A DNA stretch of 64,000 nt, taken from assembly GCF_003111665.1 (NCBI RefSeq), contig NZ_CP022188.1:1-64000 (forward strand), read 5' to 3'. Positions 53,532-61,520 of this stretch are shown piece by piece (position 1 is the first letter of the stretch; each line of letters begins with the position of its first letter). Under the pieces are notes generated by a model. The model searched no databases. It saw only the letters and a list, made by a program, of their open reading frames with translations, and was not told the origin of the DNA. The position numbers and the translations under genes are program-made. The DNA comes from Parazoarcus communis (GTDB lineage Bacteria > Pseudomonadota > Gammaproteobacteria > Burkholderiales > Rhodocyclaceae).

Positions 53532-54695
53532 TTACCAGGGGACACCGGGGTAACGGATCGCACCGGTCGAATCATCCTTGGGCGAGACGATGACGATCTT
53601 GCCGTCCTGGTGCTGGCCCATCCGGTGCTGGAAGTTGGGGTTGTCGCCGGTCGCATCGAACACGAGCTTTCCGATCAGCGTGTCGCGATTGGTCTTGCGC
53701 AGAACCTCGCTCAACTGCCCCTTGGCCAGGCTGCCGTCATCTGCGGCCCGAGCCATCGCTTCGAACAGCACGGTCGCCTTCACGTAGCCAAACTGGGCCA
53801 GGTAATCGACGTCCTTGTTGAACAGCTTCTTGTAGGTTTCCGCGAAGCGCTTACCCTCGGGAGACTTGTACTCGACCGGGAACGGCAGCAGTGCAGTGCC
53901 GATCACGTTAGGCATCAGGTCGGAGAAGTCGGAAGCCATCTGCGGCGTAGCCAGCGACCACACACCGACCATGGCCTTGACGTTCGGCTTGAGCACCTTG
54001 GCCGCACGCAGGATGCCTACGTAGTCGTTCTCATAGGCGCTCATGACGATTACATCAGGCTTGTCGATCAGCTTGATCTTGTTGACGACCGGCTTGAAGT
54101 CGGTGATCGCGGGGTCGAAGGCGTGGGTGGCGACCGTAATGCCCTTCGCCTTCAATGCCTTTGCGACGCCTTCAGCAAGTCCGGAAGTGGCTTCCTTGGT
54201 GTTGAACACGATCGACACCGACTTTGCACCGACCTCGTCCAGAACAGTGGTGACTGCCTTCTCGTAGCCGGCGATGTTGTTGATCCGGAAGAAATGCTTG
54301 TAGCCACGCCCCACCAGGCTGTCGCTCACACCACCTGCGGTGATGTAGGTCAGGCCAATACGCTCGGCCGCATCGGAAGCGGGTCCGATCACGTTGGAGC
54401 CATAGCCGCCGATGATCGCCTGCACCTTCTCCGACGACAGCTTCTCGACCGCGGCAACCGCCTTCGCCGGTGCCGACTCGTCGTCGATCGTGACGAGTTT
54501 GACCGTGTGCTTGCCGTTGTTCCTGTTGAAGATATCCGCAGCAGTCTGGATACCCTCGTTGAAGCCGGCGCCCGAGCGCGCCAGCGCACCCGTCAGCGGC
54601 ATATGCAGACCAACAAGCAGTTCGTCTGCAACTGCGTTCAGGCTCAGTGCGGTCAAACCAGCCACCGCGAACATCTTCTGGATCATTCGTTGCAT
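53532..54695 (-). CDS. livK: ABC transporter periplasmic binding protein (LivK-like)
   Basis: The 387-residue protein has a signal peptide (MQRMIQKMFAVAGLTALSLN, mature at about ADELLVGLH) and the Peripla_BP_6 fold with PLTGALARSGAGFNEGIQTA and IIGGYGSNVIGPASDAAERI. An AGGAGG site lies 7 nt before ATG 54695; the ATG at 54737, overlapping the ligase stop, would add 14 residues before the signal peptide and is less likely. It presumably binds the carboxylate degraded by the island rather than an amino acid. Confidence 0.87.
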   Translation of the reverse strand: MQRMIQKMFAVAGLTALSLNAVADELLVGLHMPLTGALARSGAGFNEGIQTAADIFNRNNGKHTVKLVTIDDESAPAKAVAAVEKLSSEKVQAIIGGYGSNVIGPASDAAERIGLTYITAGGVSDSLVGRGYKHFFRINNIAGYEKAVTTVLDEVGAKSVSIVFNTKEATSGLAEGVAKALKAKGITVATHAFDPAITDFKPVVNKIKLIDKPDVIVMSAYENDYVGILRAAKVLKPNVKAMVGVWSLATPQMASDFSDLMPNVIGTALLPFPVEYKSPEGKRFAETYKKLFNKDVDYLAQFGYVKATVLFEAMARAADDGSLAKGQLSEVLRKTNRDTLIGKLVFDATGDNPNFQHRMGQHQDGKIVIVSPKDDSTGAIRYPGVPW

Positions 54696-54733
54696 GTGTC
54701 GTCCTCCTGTAGATATGGCTACTGTTTTTTGTT

Positions 54734-56275
54734 TCATACCGATGCCGCCTTACCAAGACCCTCGGCGATATGCCGAAGCTCGGTCTTGAGAATCTTTCCG
54801 GTCGCTGCAGCGGGCAGGTGCTCCAGCACCCTGATATGAGCAGGGACCTTGTAGGGAGAGAGATTGGCGCGCAGGTGGCGCGCAAGGTCATCGAGGTCGA
54901 GCGTGCGCCCGGAAACCGCCTCCACGAAGGCGATGACCTCTTCGTTGCCATCCACCTGGCGCCCCACCACCGCCGACTGAACCACGTCCGGGTGTGCGTT
55001 CAGAACCTGCTCGACTTCGACCGGATACACGTTGAAGCCCGAGCGGATGATCAACTCCTTGGCCCGACCAACGATGTGTACCGCACCATCTTCATCGATC
55101 CGTGCCAGATCGCCGGTACGCAGCCAGCCATCGGGCGTCAGCACTTGAGCGCTCAACTCGGGAGCGTGGAAATATCCCTTCATCACATTCGGGCCACGCA
55201 CCCACAACTCGCCCACGAACGCCTCGCCCTCGGGCTCATTGAGCTTCAATTCGATCCCCGGAATCCCCTGCCCGACCGAACAGTCGGTGCGCGGCGCATC
55301 CATCCGGGTCTGGCAGATCGACGGCGCAGCCTCGGTCATGCCATAACCGTTGTTCAGCACCAATCCGCTTGCCGCCTCGAAGGCCTGCTTGAGTGGCAGG
55401 GTGAGCGGAGAGCCGCCAGACTGCGCCACGCGCAGCGTCGGCACCGCGAGCGGCTTGCCATTCCGACGGCACCAGTCGAGCAGCCGCGCATACATTGCCG
55501 GCACGCCATGCAACACGGTGACACCTTCCTTCTCCAGCGCCACCGCGAGCGCATCCGGCGTAAAGAGCGGGACCAGGCGCAGGCAGGCGCCACTGATGAG
55601 CGATGCGATCAGCAACGCCGAAAGACCATAGACGTGTGACAGCGGCAGAACCCCATAGACCACGTCTTCCGGCACAACCCGCCGCAGGGACCGACTATTC
55701 GCACCAATGAAGGCGAGATTGCGATGGGTGAGCATCACGGCCTTGGGCGCTCCGGTCGTACCGGAGGTGTAGACCAATGCGGCAACTTGCTCGGCGCCGC
55801 TTTCGAAAACCGTTTCGGGCTCCGATTCCGCAAGCGGCCCGACCAGCACTTCACCAATCGTCGGAAAGCTCACCGCCGCTGCGTTCGCCGCAGCGCCATG
55901 CGCAGCCGCAGAAGTCGATGTTGCGCCAAAGTAGAGCACCCGCCGCGCACCGGAATGCGAAACGAAGTTATTGATCTCGCGTGAAGAAAGCCTCGGATTG
56001 ACGGTCGCAGACCAGGCGTCGAGGCTGCTCAGGGCGAGGACGGAAACCGCCAGTGCAACCGAATTCTCACCCACAAGCAAAACCCGGTCACCTGGGCGCA
56101 CACCCATTCCGGTCAGCACCGCTGCCACCGCAGAGAGCAATCCGGGCAGCTCACCGTAACAAATCGTGTGCATCGCATCCTCAAGCGCACGCCCCTCAGG
56201 TCGCTTCGCTACCCAAGGCATGCAGGCTTCGTGAATACGTTGCGGCAGCGCAGCCGTCAAAGCGCAGTCAAGCAT
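54734..56275 (-). CDS. acyl-CoA synthetase (AMP-binding ligase)
   Basis: The 513-residue enzyme has the adenylate-forming motifs: P-loop-like YTSGTTGAPKAVMLTH, the GYGMTEAAP A5 motif, GWLRTGDLARIDEDG, and the catalytic Lys in LPAAATGKILKTEL. It activates a free acid to its CoA thioester using ATP, the entry step of the island. It is the first gene of the leftward operon, and a CTGCA dyad lies about 115 nt upstream. Substrate is unknown. Confidence 0.88.
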   Translation of the reverse strand: MLDCALTAALPQRIHEACMPWVAKRPEGRALEDAMHTICYGELPGLLSAVAAVLTGMGVRPGDRVLLVGENSVALAVSVLALSSLDAWSATVNPRLSSREINNFVSHSGARRVLYFGATSTSAAAHGAAANAAAVSFPTIGEVLVGPLAESEPETVFESGAEQVAALVYTSGTTGAPKAVMLTHRNLAFIGANSRSLRRVVPEDVVYGVLPLSHVYGLSALLIASLISGACLRLVPLFTPDALAVALEKEGVTVLHGVPAMYARLLDWCRRNGKPLAVPTLRVAQSGGSPLTLPLKQAFEAASGLVLNNGYGMTEAAPSICQTRMDAPRTDCSVGQGIPGIELKLNEPEGEAFVGELWVRGPNVMKGYFHAPELSAQVLTPDGWLRTGDLARIDEDGAVHIVGRAKELIIRSGFNVYPVEVEQVLNAHPDVVQSAVVGRQVDGNEEVIAFVEAVSGRTLDLDDLARHLRANLSPYKVPAHIRVLEHLPAAATGKILKTELRHIAEGLGKAASV

Positions 56276-56675
56276 CTGTCCCCTCTCTGTGTCATTGATC
56301 CCGGCAACCGCATGGCAGCCAACTGATCCGTTTTTTGCATGTTTGCACAGCGATCATGAAAAGACAACATAAAAATGGACAAACAGCCTGCAGTGCAGAC
56401 ATTGTCATCCAACTGCCTGTCGCGCGCGTCACCTCCAAAGCACGGCAAGGGTCGAAGATCCCGCGCAAACAGCCGTGTTTACTGGCACATACGACAGACA
56501 TTCCTGACAGATGCAGCTCTCCGGAACCTCACTCCGTCGAACAGCGCCGGCATGCCCCGCTCACGAACAGGGCTTTGCAGCGATTGACTTTATCTGCATA
56601 GCGATCAATGATTGGATCATCTAGCAGTTCATTGTTCTGCACTGCAGACATTCAAACACAACAGGAGGAGACCCG
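56276..56675. promoter_or_regulatory. 400-nt divergent control region with two CTGCA dyads
   Basis: This gap between the ligase and 3-hydroxyacyl-CoA dehydrogenase genes holds no gene. CTGCAGTGCAG lies at 56388-56398 and TCTGCACTGCAGA at 56636-56648. A GATCAATGA element occurs at 56291-56300 (minus) and 56603-56613 (plus). A possible rightward promoter is TTGACT (56584-56589), 17-nt spacer, AATGAT (56607-56612), which would put the second dyad just after the transcription start, as expected for repression. Confidence 0.55.
56636..56648. promoter_or_regulatory. CTGCA-N-TGCAG operator candidate before the HAD/thiolase operon
   Basis: TCTGCACTGCAGA is a perfect 13-bp dyad centred on C56642, 27 nt before the dehydrogenase start. 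Confidence 0.55.
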
Positions 56676-58223
56676 ATGAGCGAGCACGGCAGTCAAGACG
56701 CCGCTGGCATGGACACACAAACCCGCCTTGGCGTGGTGGGTTGCGGCTTGATGGGGCGAGGAATTGCCCAGATTGCAGCGAGCGCAGGCGACAAGGTCGT
56801 CCTGGTCGACAACAGACCGGGCGCAGCAGAGGAAGCGCGCGAAGAACTGGCCGCCACACTGCAGAGACTGACAGCCCGGGGCAAGATGACATCTGCGCAG
56901 GCCGACGCAACCCTGGCCAACATCAGCACCGCGGACACGCTTGATGGCCTGGACGGATGCGAAGTGGTCATCGAGGCGATTGTCGAAAACCTTGCGGTCA
57001 AGAAGAGCCTCTTCGCCGACCTCGAGCACATCCTCGGGCCTGACACCATTCTCGCGTCAAACACCTCGTCCCTGTCCGTTACGGCGATCGCAGCAGAGCT
57101 CGAACACCCGGAGCGCGTGGCCGGCATGCATTTCTTCAGCCCGGTTCCGCTGATGAAGGTGGTCGAGGTCATCGACGGCCTGCTGAGCGATCGCCGCGTC
57201 GGCGACCGCCTGATGCAGCTCGGCCAGCGCTGGGGGCATACCGCGGTGCGCGCAAAGGACACCCCGGGGTTCATCGTCAATCACGCCGGACGCGGTTTCG
57301 GCACGGAAGGGATGCGCGTGCACGCCGAATCCGTCGCACCGCATCCAGTCATCGACCGCATCCTGCGCGATTGCGCGGGCTTCCGCCTTGGTCCGTTCGA
57401 ACTGCTCGACCTGACCGGGCTGGATGTCTCGACCCCGGTGATGGAGTCCATCTACCACCAGTACTATGAGGAGCCCCGTTACCGTCCTCAGCCCTTGCTG
57501 CGCACGATGCTGGCAGCCGGGCTGCTGGGACGGAAGGTCGGACGCGGTTTCTATACCTACGGACTCGACGGCAAGCCCGAGATAGCGCCCGAGCGGGCCG
57601 TTCCGCCGGTCCGCGCAGACCGGGTCTGGGTCAGCGAAGCCCGCCCGGAACTCGCAGCCACGGTAAAGGCGCTCCTGCAACGGCTGGGGGCGACGGTGTC
57701 GGACGCAGCACACCCTGACGAAGACGAGCTCATCGTCCTCACCCCGCTGGGCGAGGACGCCAGCACCTGTGCCGCCGCCCAGAACCTCGACGCCACGCGG
57801 ACCGTTGCCATCGACGCGGTATTCGGGCTGGATCGCAGACGCGTGCTGATGACCACCCCGGCGACAACGCCCGAATGGCGCGATCTCGCACTCGGCCTTC
57901 TTGGCGCCGATGGCGTGCCGGTCGACGCCGTGCGTGACAGCGCCGGCATCGTGGCCCAACGGGTCGTAGCGCATATCGTGAACATCGCCTGCGAGATCGC
58001 ACAGCAGGGCGTCGCCTCGCCGGCGGATATCGACCGCGCAGTCTCGCTCGGCCTGGGCTACCCGCATGGCCCACTGGCCTGGGGCGACACCCTGGGCGCC
58101 ACGGTAGTGCTGACCATGCTCGAAAACCTCGCGGCAGCCAGCGGCGACCCGCGCTACCGCCCGTCTCCCTGGCTGCGCCGACGCGCAGCCCTTGGCCTCT
58201 CCCTACTCTCACAGGACGACTGA
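56676..58223 (+). CDS. 3-hydroxyacyl-CoA dehydrogenase (PaaH/PaaC-like, two C-terminal domains)
   Basis: The 515-residue enzyme has a Rossmann domain (GVVGCGLMGRGIAQIAASAG, about 14-33) with the catalytic His in AGMHFFSPVPLMKVVEV, and the NHAGRGFGTEGM region. A second C-terminal helical domain is seen in DSAGIVAQRVVAHIVNIACE. This two-repeat form (about 500 aa) is typical of phenylacetate-type 3-hydroxyadipyl-CoA dehydrogenases. It supplies the NAD-dependent oxidation that the hydratase at 59891 seems to have lost. The thiolase gene starts 3 nt later. Confidence 0.88.
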   Translation: MSEHGSQDAAGMDTQTRLGVVGCGLMGRGIAQIAASAGDKVVLVDNRPGAAEEAREELAATLQRLTARGKMTSAQADATLANISTADTLDGLDGCEVVIEAIVENLAVKKSLFADLEHILGPDTILASNTSSLSVTAIAAELEHPERVAGMHFFSPVPLMKVVEVIDGLLSDRRVGDRLMQLGQRWGHTAVRAKDTPGFIVNHAGRGFGTEGMRVHAESVAPHPVIDRILRDCAGFRLGPFELLDLTGLDVSTPVMESIYHQYYEEPRYRPQPLLRTMLAAGLLGRKVGRGFYTYGLDGKPEIAPERAVPPVRADRVWVSEARPELAATVKALLQRLGATVSDAAHPDEDELIVLTPLGEDASTCAAAQNLDATRTVAIDAVFGLDRRRVLMTTPATTPEWRDLALGLLGADGVPVDAVRDSAGIVAQRVVAHIVNIACEIAQQGVASPADIDRAVSLGLGYPHGPLAWGDTLGATVVLTMLENLAAASGDPRYRPSPWLRRRAALGLSLLSQDD

Positions 58224-58226
58224 CCC

Positions 58227-59429
58227 ATGCTTGACGCCTATATCTACGACGGACTTAGAACGCCCTTCGGACGCCATGCCGGCGCGCTTGCCACAGTGCG
58301 CCCGGACGACCTCGCAGCCGATCTCGTCGCCGCCCTGATTTCACGCACGCCCGAAGCCGCCAACCTGATCGAGGACGTCATCCTCGGCAACACCAACCAG
58401 GCAGGCGAAGACTCGCGCAACGTAGCCCGCTTCGTCGCCCTGCTGGCCGGCCTGCCCGAGTCGGTGCCGGGCCAGACGGTGAACAGGTTGTGTGCGAGCG
58501 GCCTGGCCGCGATTGCGGATGCCGCCCGCGCCATCACCGCAGGTGAAGGCGAGCTCTACCTGGCCGGCGGTGTCGAAAGCATGAGTCGCGCGCCCTTTGT
58601 GATGGCCAAGGCGGAGACCCCCTTCAGTCGTGACTTCCGCATGTTCGACACCACCATCGGCACCCGTTTCCCCAACCCCCGCTTCGTGTCCAGCTTCGGC
58701 GGTCATTCGATGCCGGAGACTGGCGACAACGTCGCTCACGATTACAGCATCGACCGCGAAACTGCGGACAGTTTCGCGCTGACGTCGCAACAACGTTACG
58801 AAAAAGCACGTGCGGAAGGCTTTTTCGACGGCGAAATCCATCCCGTGTCCGTACCTACCGGACGCAAGACGCCACCGCGCGTCGTCAGCACCGACGAACA
58901 CCCCAGGCCGGAAACGACGGCAGAGTCGCTTGCCCGTCTGCGGGCCCTGTTCGAAGGCGGCGTGGTGACGGCGGGCAATGCCTCAGGCGTGAATGACGGG
59001 GCGGCCGCACTGCTCATCGGTTCGCGAGCAGTATCCGAGCGACTCGGCAAGGCACCAAGGGCGCGCATCCTGTCGTCCGCTGCGGCCGGCGTTGCGCCGC
59101 GTGTGATGGGTATCGGCCCGGCCTACGCAATCCCCAAGGCACTGGCCCGCGCCGGCCTCACACTGGCCGACATGGACCTCATTGAAATCAACGAGGCCTT
59201 TGCCAGCCAGGTACTCGGCTGCCTGCACCTGCTTGGTGTCAGCGCCGATGATCCGCGCGTCAACCCCAACGGTGGCGCCATTGCGCTCGGACATCCGCTG
59301 GGCGCCTCGGGCGCACGTCTCGCATTGACCGCCACGCGTGAGCTGGAGCGCAGGAATGGCCGCTACGCGGTCGTCAGCCTGTGCATCGGCATTGGGCAGG
59401 GCCTCGCAATGGTGATCGAACGCACTTGA
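58227..59429 (+). CDS. acetyl-CoA acyltransferase (thiolase, PaaJ/PcaF-like)
   Basis: The 400-residue thiolase has the acyl-binding Cys in VNRLCASGLAAI near residue 92, NEAFASQVLG, the GHPLGASGAR histidine loop and the second active Cys in LCIGIGQGLA. It cleaves a 3-oxoacyl-CoA with CoA; the best general resemblance is to beta-ketoadipyl-CoA thiolases, which suggests a dicarboxylyl intermediate but is not conclusive. It is coupled to the dehydrogenase. Confidence 0.9.
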   Translation: MLDAYIYDGLRTPFGRHAGALATVRPDDLAADLVAALISRTPEAANLIEDVILGNTNQAGEDSRNVARFVALLAGLPESVPGQTVNRLCASGLAAIADAARAITAGEGELYLAGGVESMSRAPFVMAKAETPFSRDFRMFDTTIGTRFPNPRFVSSFGGHSMPETGDNVAHDYSIDRETADSFALTSQQRYEKARAEGFFDGEIHPVSVPTGRKTPPRVVSTDEHPRPETTAESLARLRALFEGGVVTAGNASGVNDGAAALLIGSRAVSERLGKAPRARILSSAAAGVAPRVMGIGPAYAIPKALARAGLTLADMDLIEINEAFASQVLGCLHLLGVSADDPRVNPNGGAIALGHPLGASGARLALTATRELERRNGRYAVVSLCIGIGQGLAMVIERT

Positions 59430-59437
59430 GCCTCATC

Positions 59438-59473
59438 CCCGAGGCACCCTTGATGTCGTGAGGGCGCCTCGGG
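59438..59473. terminator. bidirectional hairpin between thiolase and PaaI genes
   Basis: CCCGAGGCACCC (59438-59449) and GGGCGCCTCGGG (59462-59473) pair with one mismatch, in the 54-nt gap between convergent genes. No T-run. Confidence 0.5.
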
Positions 59474-59483
59474 CACAACCGGC

Positions 59484-59894
59484 TCAGCCCTCGCTGCCCG
59501 GTTGCGCCTGTCCGTGGCGCAGCTTGAAAGTGCCCACGCCCTTGGCCACGATCTCTCCGTTGCCATCCCGTATCAGCGCCTCGCAAAACACCGTCCGTCC
59601 CATCTTGCGCAAGACATCGGCGCGACAGCGCAGCTGCCCCCGGGCCGGACCGATGAATGTCGTATGCAGGTCCACGGTAATCACGCCAACCGCCACGGGG
59701 TCCGTCAGACGCGATGCGCTGCCCATGGCCACATCTAGCAGCGTCATGATCAGGCCACCGTGCCCGTTGCCCATGCTGTTGCACAGTCCGGGCACGATAT
59801 CCACTCCCGACAGCGTCCAGCCCGGACCCGACTCCAGCCCCTTGATGCCGCAGTACTCGATGAAAGGAACATTCAGACCAAAGTAGCCACTCAC
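59484..59894 (-). CDS. PaaI-type hotdog thioesterase
   Basis: The 136-residue protein is a single hotdog domain with GNGHGGLIMTLLDVAMG (the conserved helix) and the VDLHTTFIGPARG strand. PaaI enzymes hydrolyse dead-end acyl-CoA intermediates to free CoA. The start overlaps the preceding gene stop by 4 nt. In this island it would rescue CoA from stalled hydroxy- or aryl-thioesters. Confidence 0.87.
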   Translation of the reverse strand: MSGYFGLNVPFIEYCGIKGLESGPGWTLSGVDIVPGLCNSMGNGHGGLIMTLLDVAMGSASRLTDPVAVGVITVDLHTTFIGPARGQLRCRADVLRKMGRTVFCEALIRDGNGEIVAKGVGTFKLRHGQAQPGSEG

Positions 59895-61324
59895 GACGAT
59901 ACCTCCTGCGCACTCGCCGAACTCAGGCGATGTTGATAAACCGGCCCGCCGAGATAGCGGGGCATCAATCCGAGGTGCACCGCGACCACGTCCGCATCGG
60001 ACAGGCGGTACAGACCACCATTGACCACGGCCGCCTCGGCCCCAAGGCGGAACGCCTCAAGCCCCGCACGTCCGTCAGCATTGCCGGCCTCCAGCAGCGG
60101 AACCAGTGTCGAGGCCCCCGTCGCAGCGCCGCTTGCCACCACGACCGGATTGATACGCCGCGCAATTGCAAACGCCTGCGCCAGTGCGGCAGCACCTGCA
60201 TCGCCCCCTACGCGTACTTCCACGCAGGCCGGCACACCCCCGCGCAGAAACACCGTCATGCCGACAGCCGCTACCTGATCCGCTGCGCGCAGAGCGCAAT
60301 CGAGCCAGCTCACGTCGCCCCGCCCACCTTTGGCAAGCGTCTCTAGCCGCACTGCATCGCTACCTGCCTGCACCGCGGTAGCGCCCGGAAGGTCCGAGTA
60401 GTGCGGGGCGTCCGCCGCCACCGGCACGCCGCCCTTCGTGCCAGCAGGCGGCAGCTTCACGCCTGGAATACGGGCGCAATCACGCTCGGCGAAGAAGACA
60501 TATCTCAGCGCCGAGGACTCTGGAGACTTCATCAGCTGCACAAACAGCGCCCGCTCTCGCAGTACGGCCTCATCGAATGGAAGCTCGAGCGCAAGCCCGA
60601 CCGCCTCGACGCCTGCCTGCGGCGCCGGGCATCCAGGAAAATCCTGAGCCAACTCCAAAGCGGCGCGCTGCATCCAGTCCGGCTGCAGCGCGCCGACATC
60701 GGGCGGAACCCGCAACCGCGTGTCGGGATGCGTGTCACGCCCCATCCGGGCTTCGACGAACGCCACGATGGACGAGTCCAGCTCATCGCTCGCCAACGCA
60801 TCGACGAGCCCCAATTCGGCTGCACTTGCGCCCGAAACAGCGTCGCCACGAGTCACCAGCCTCAATGCGTGCCCAACCCCGACCAGGCGCGGAGCGAGTT
60901 GCGTACCCCACGCGCCCGGAATCAGCCCCAGCTTTACCTCAGGCAGTGCCAGGCTGGCCCCAGGCACTGCCAGCCTGTAATTGCACGCCATGGCCAGCTC
61001 GAGCCCGCCACCCAGTGCAGCCCCGTTGATTACTGCCGTAGTCGGCTTCTCACACGCAAACACACGAGCCAGCACCTGCCGAAGGTCAGGCGAAGCGGTA
61101 GACGCTTCAGTACCGAATTCGCGGACGTCGGCTCCACCACAGAAGAGTTTGCCGGCACCGGTGAGCGCAATCGCATCCGTGTCGGACTCCGACTCTACCC
61201 GGTCAAGTGCAGCGACAAGTGCAGACCTGAGCGCGTGCCCCAGTCCGTTGACAGGCGGGTTGTGCATTTCCAGCACCGCAATCTGGACACTGCTGGGGCT
61301 GGACAGATATCTGACGTTGATCAC
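59891..61324 (-). CDS. enoyl-CoA hydratase fused to a degenerate hydroxyacyl-CoA dehydrogenase remnant
   Basis: The protein (about 477 residues) has a normal crotonase domain at about 1-190 (GKLFCGGADVREFG, INGAALGGGLELAMACNYR, LPEVKLGLIPGAWGTQ). A bridge helix follows with YVFFAERDCARIPGV, the linker seen in FadJ/FadB/PimF. The NAD-binding Rossmann core normally present (GxGxMG) is absent: the next 60 residues lack a glycine-rich motif. The last 120 residues still resemble the C-terminal HAD helices (SDADVVAVHLGLMPRYLGGPV). So this is a trifunctional-type protein reduced to a hydratase. GTG 61324 is chosen for its GGTGGA site; ATG 61339 is an alternative. Confidence 0.8.
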   Translation of the reverse strand: MINVRYLSSPSSVQIAVLEMHNPPVNGLGHALRSALVAALDRVESESDTDAIALTGAGKLFCGGADVREFGTEASTASPDLRQVLARVFACEKPTTAVINGAALGGGLELAMACNYRLAVPGASLALPEVKLGLIPGAWGTQLAPRLVGVGHALRLVTRGDAVSGASAAELGLVDALASDELDSSIVAFVEARMGRDTHPDTRLRVPPDVGALQPDWMQRAALELAQDFPGCPAPQAGVEAVGLALELPFDEAVLRERALFVQLMKSPESSALRYVFFAERDCARIPGVKLPPAGTKGGVPVAADAPHYSDLPGATAVQAGSDAVRLETLAKGGRGDVSWLDCALRAADQVAAVGMTVFLRGGVPACVEVRVGGDAGAAALAQAFAIARRINPVVVASGAATGASTLVPLLEAGNADGRAGLEAFRLGAEAAVVNGGLYRLSDADVVAVHLGLMPRYLGGPVYQHRLSSASAQEVSS

Positions 61325-61492
61325 AATACATTCCACCATGCAGTCAATGATTCTGCAAATTATCACTCATGCTTGAGGTCTTGAACAGCCTGAACGGCCT
61401 AATCAAGCACAACACTGCATATATCTGCGCGATTTGATGCCTTGCGGAATTCCCTCAGCTGAAATATGCTTTGTCTGCACATCAATCATTAC

Positions 61493-61507
61493 GTCTGCAG
61501 TGCAGAC
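61493..61507. promoter_or_regulatory. 15-bp perfect CTGCA dyad before the acyl-CoA dehydrogenase operon
   Basis: GTCTGCAGTGCAGAC is a perfect palindrome centred on G61500, ending 13 nt before the first acyl-CoA dehydrogenase start. A half site GTCTGCAC (61473-61480) and an ATCAATCATT element (61481-61490) precede it, and a TGCAG-N9-CTGCA repeat (61339-61357) covers the start of the opposing hydratase gene. Confidence 0.6.
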
Positions 61508-61520
61508 CAACGAGGTTTTT

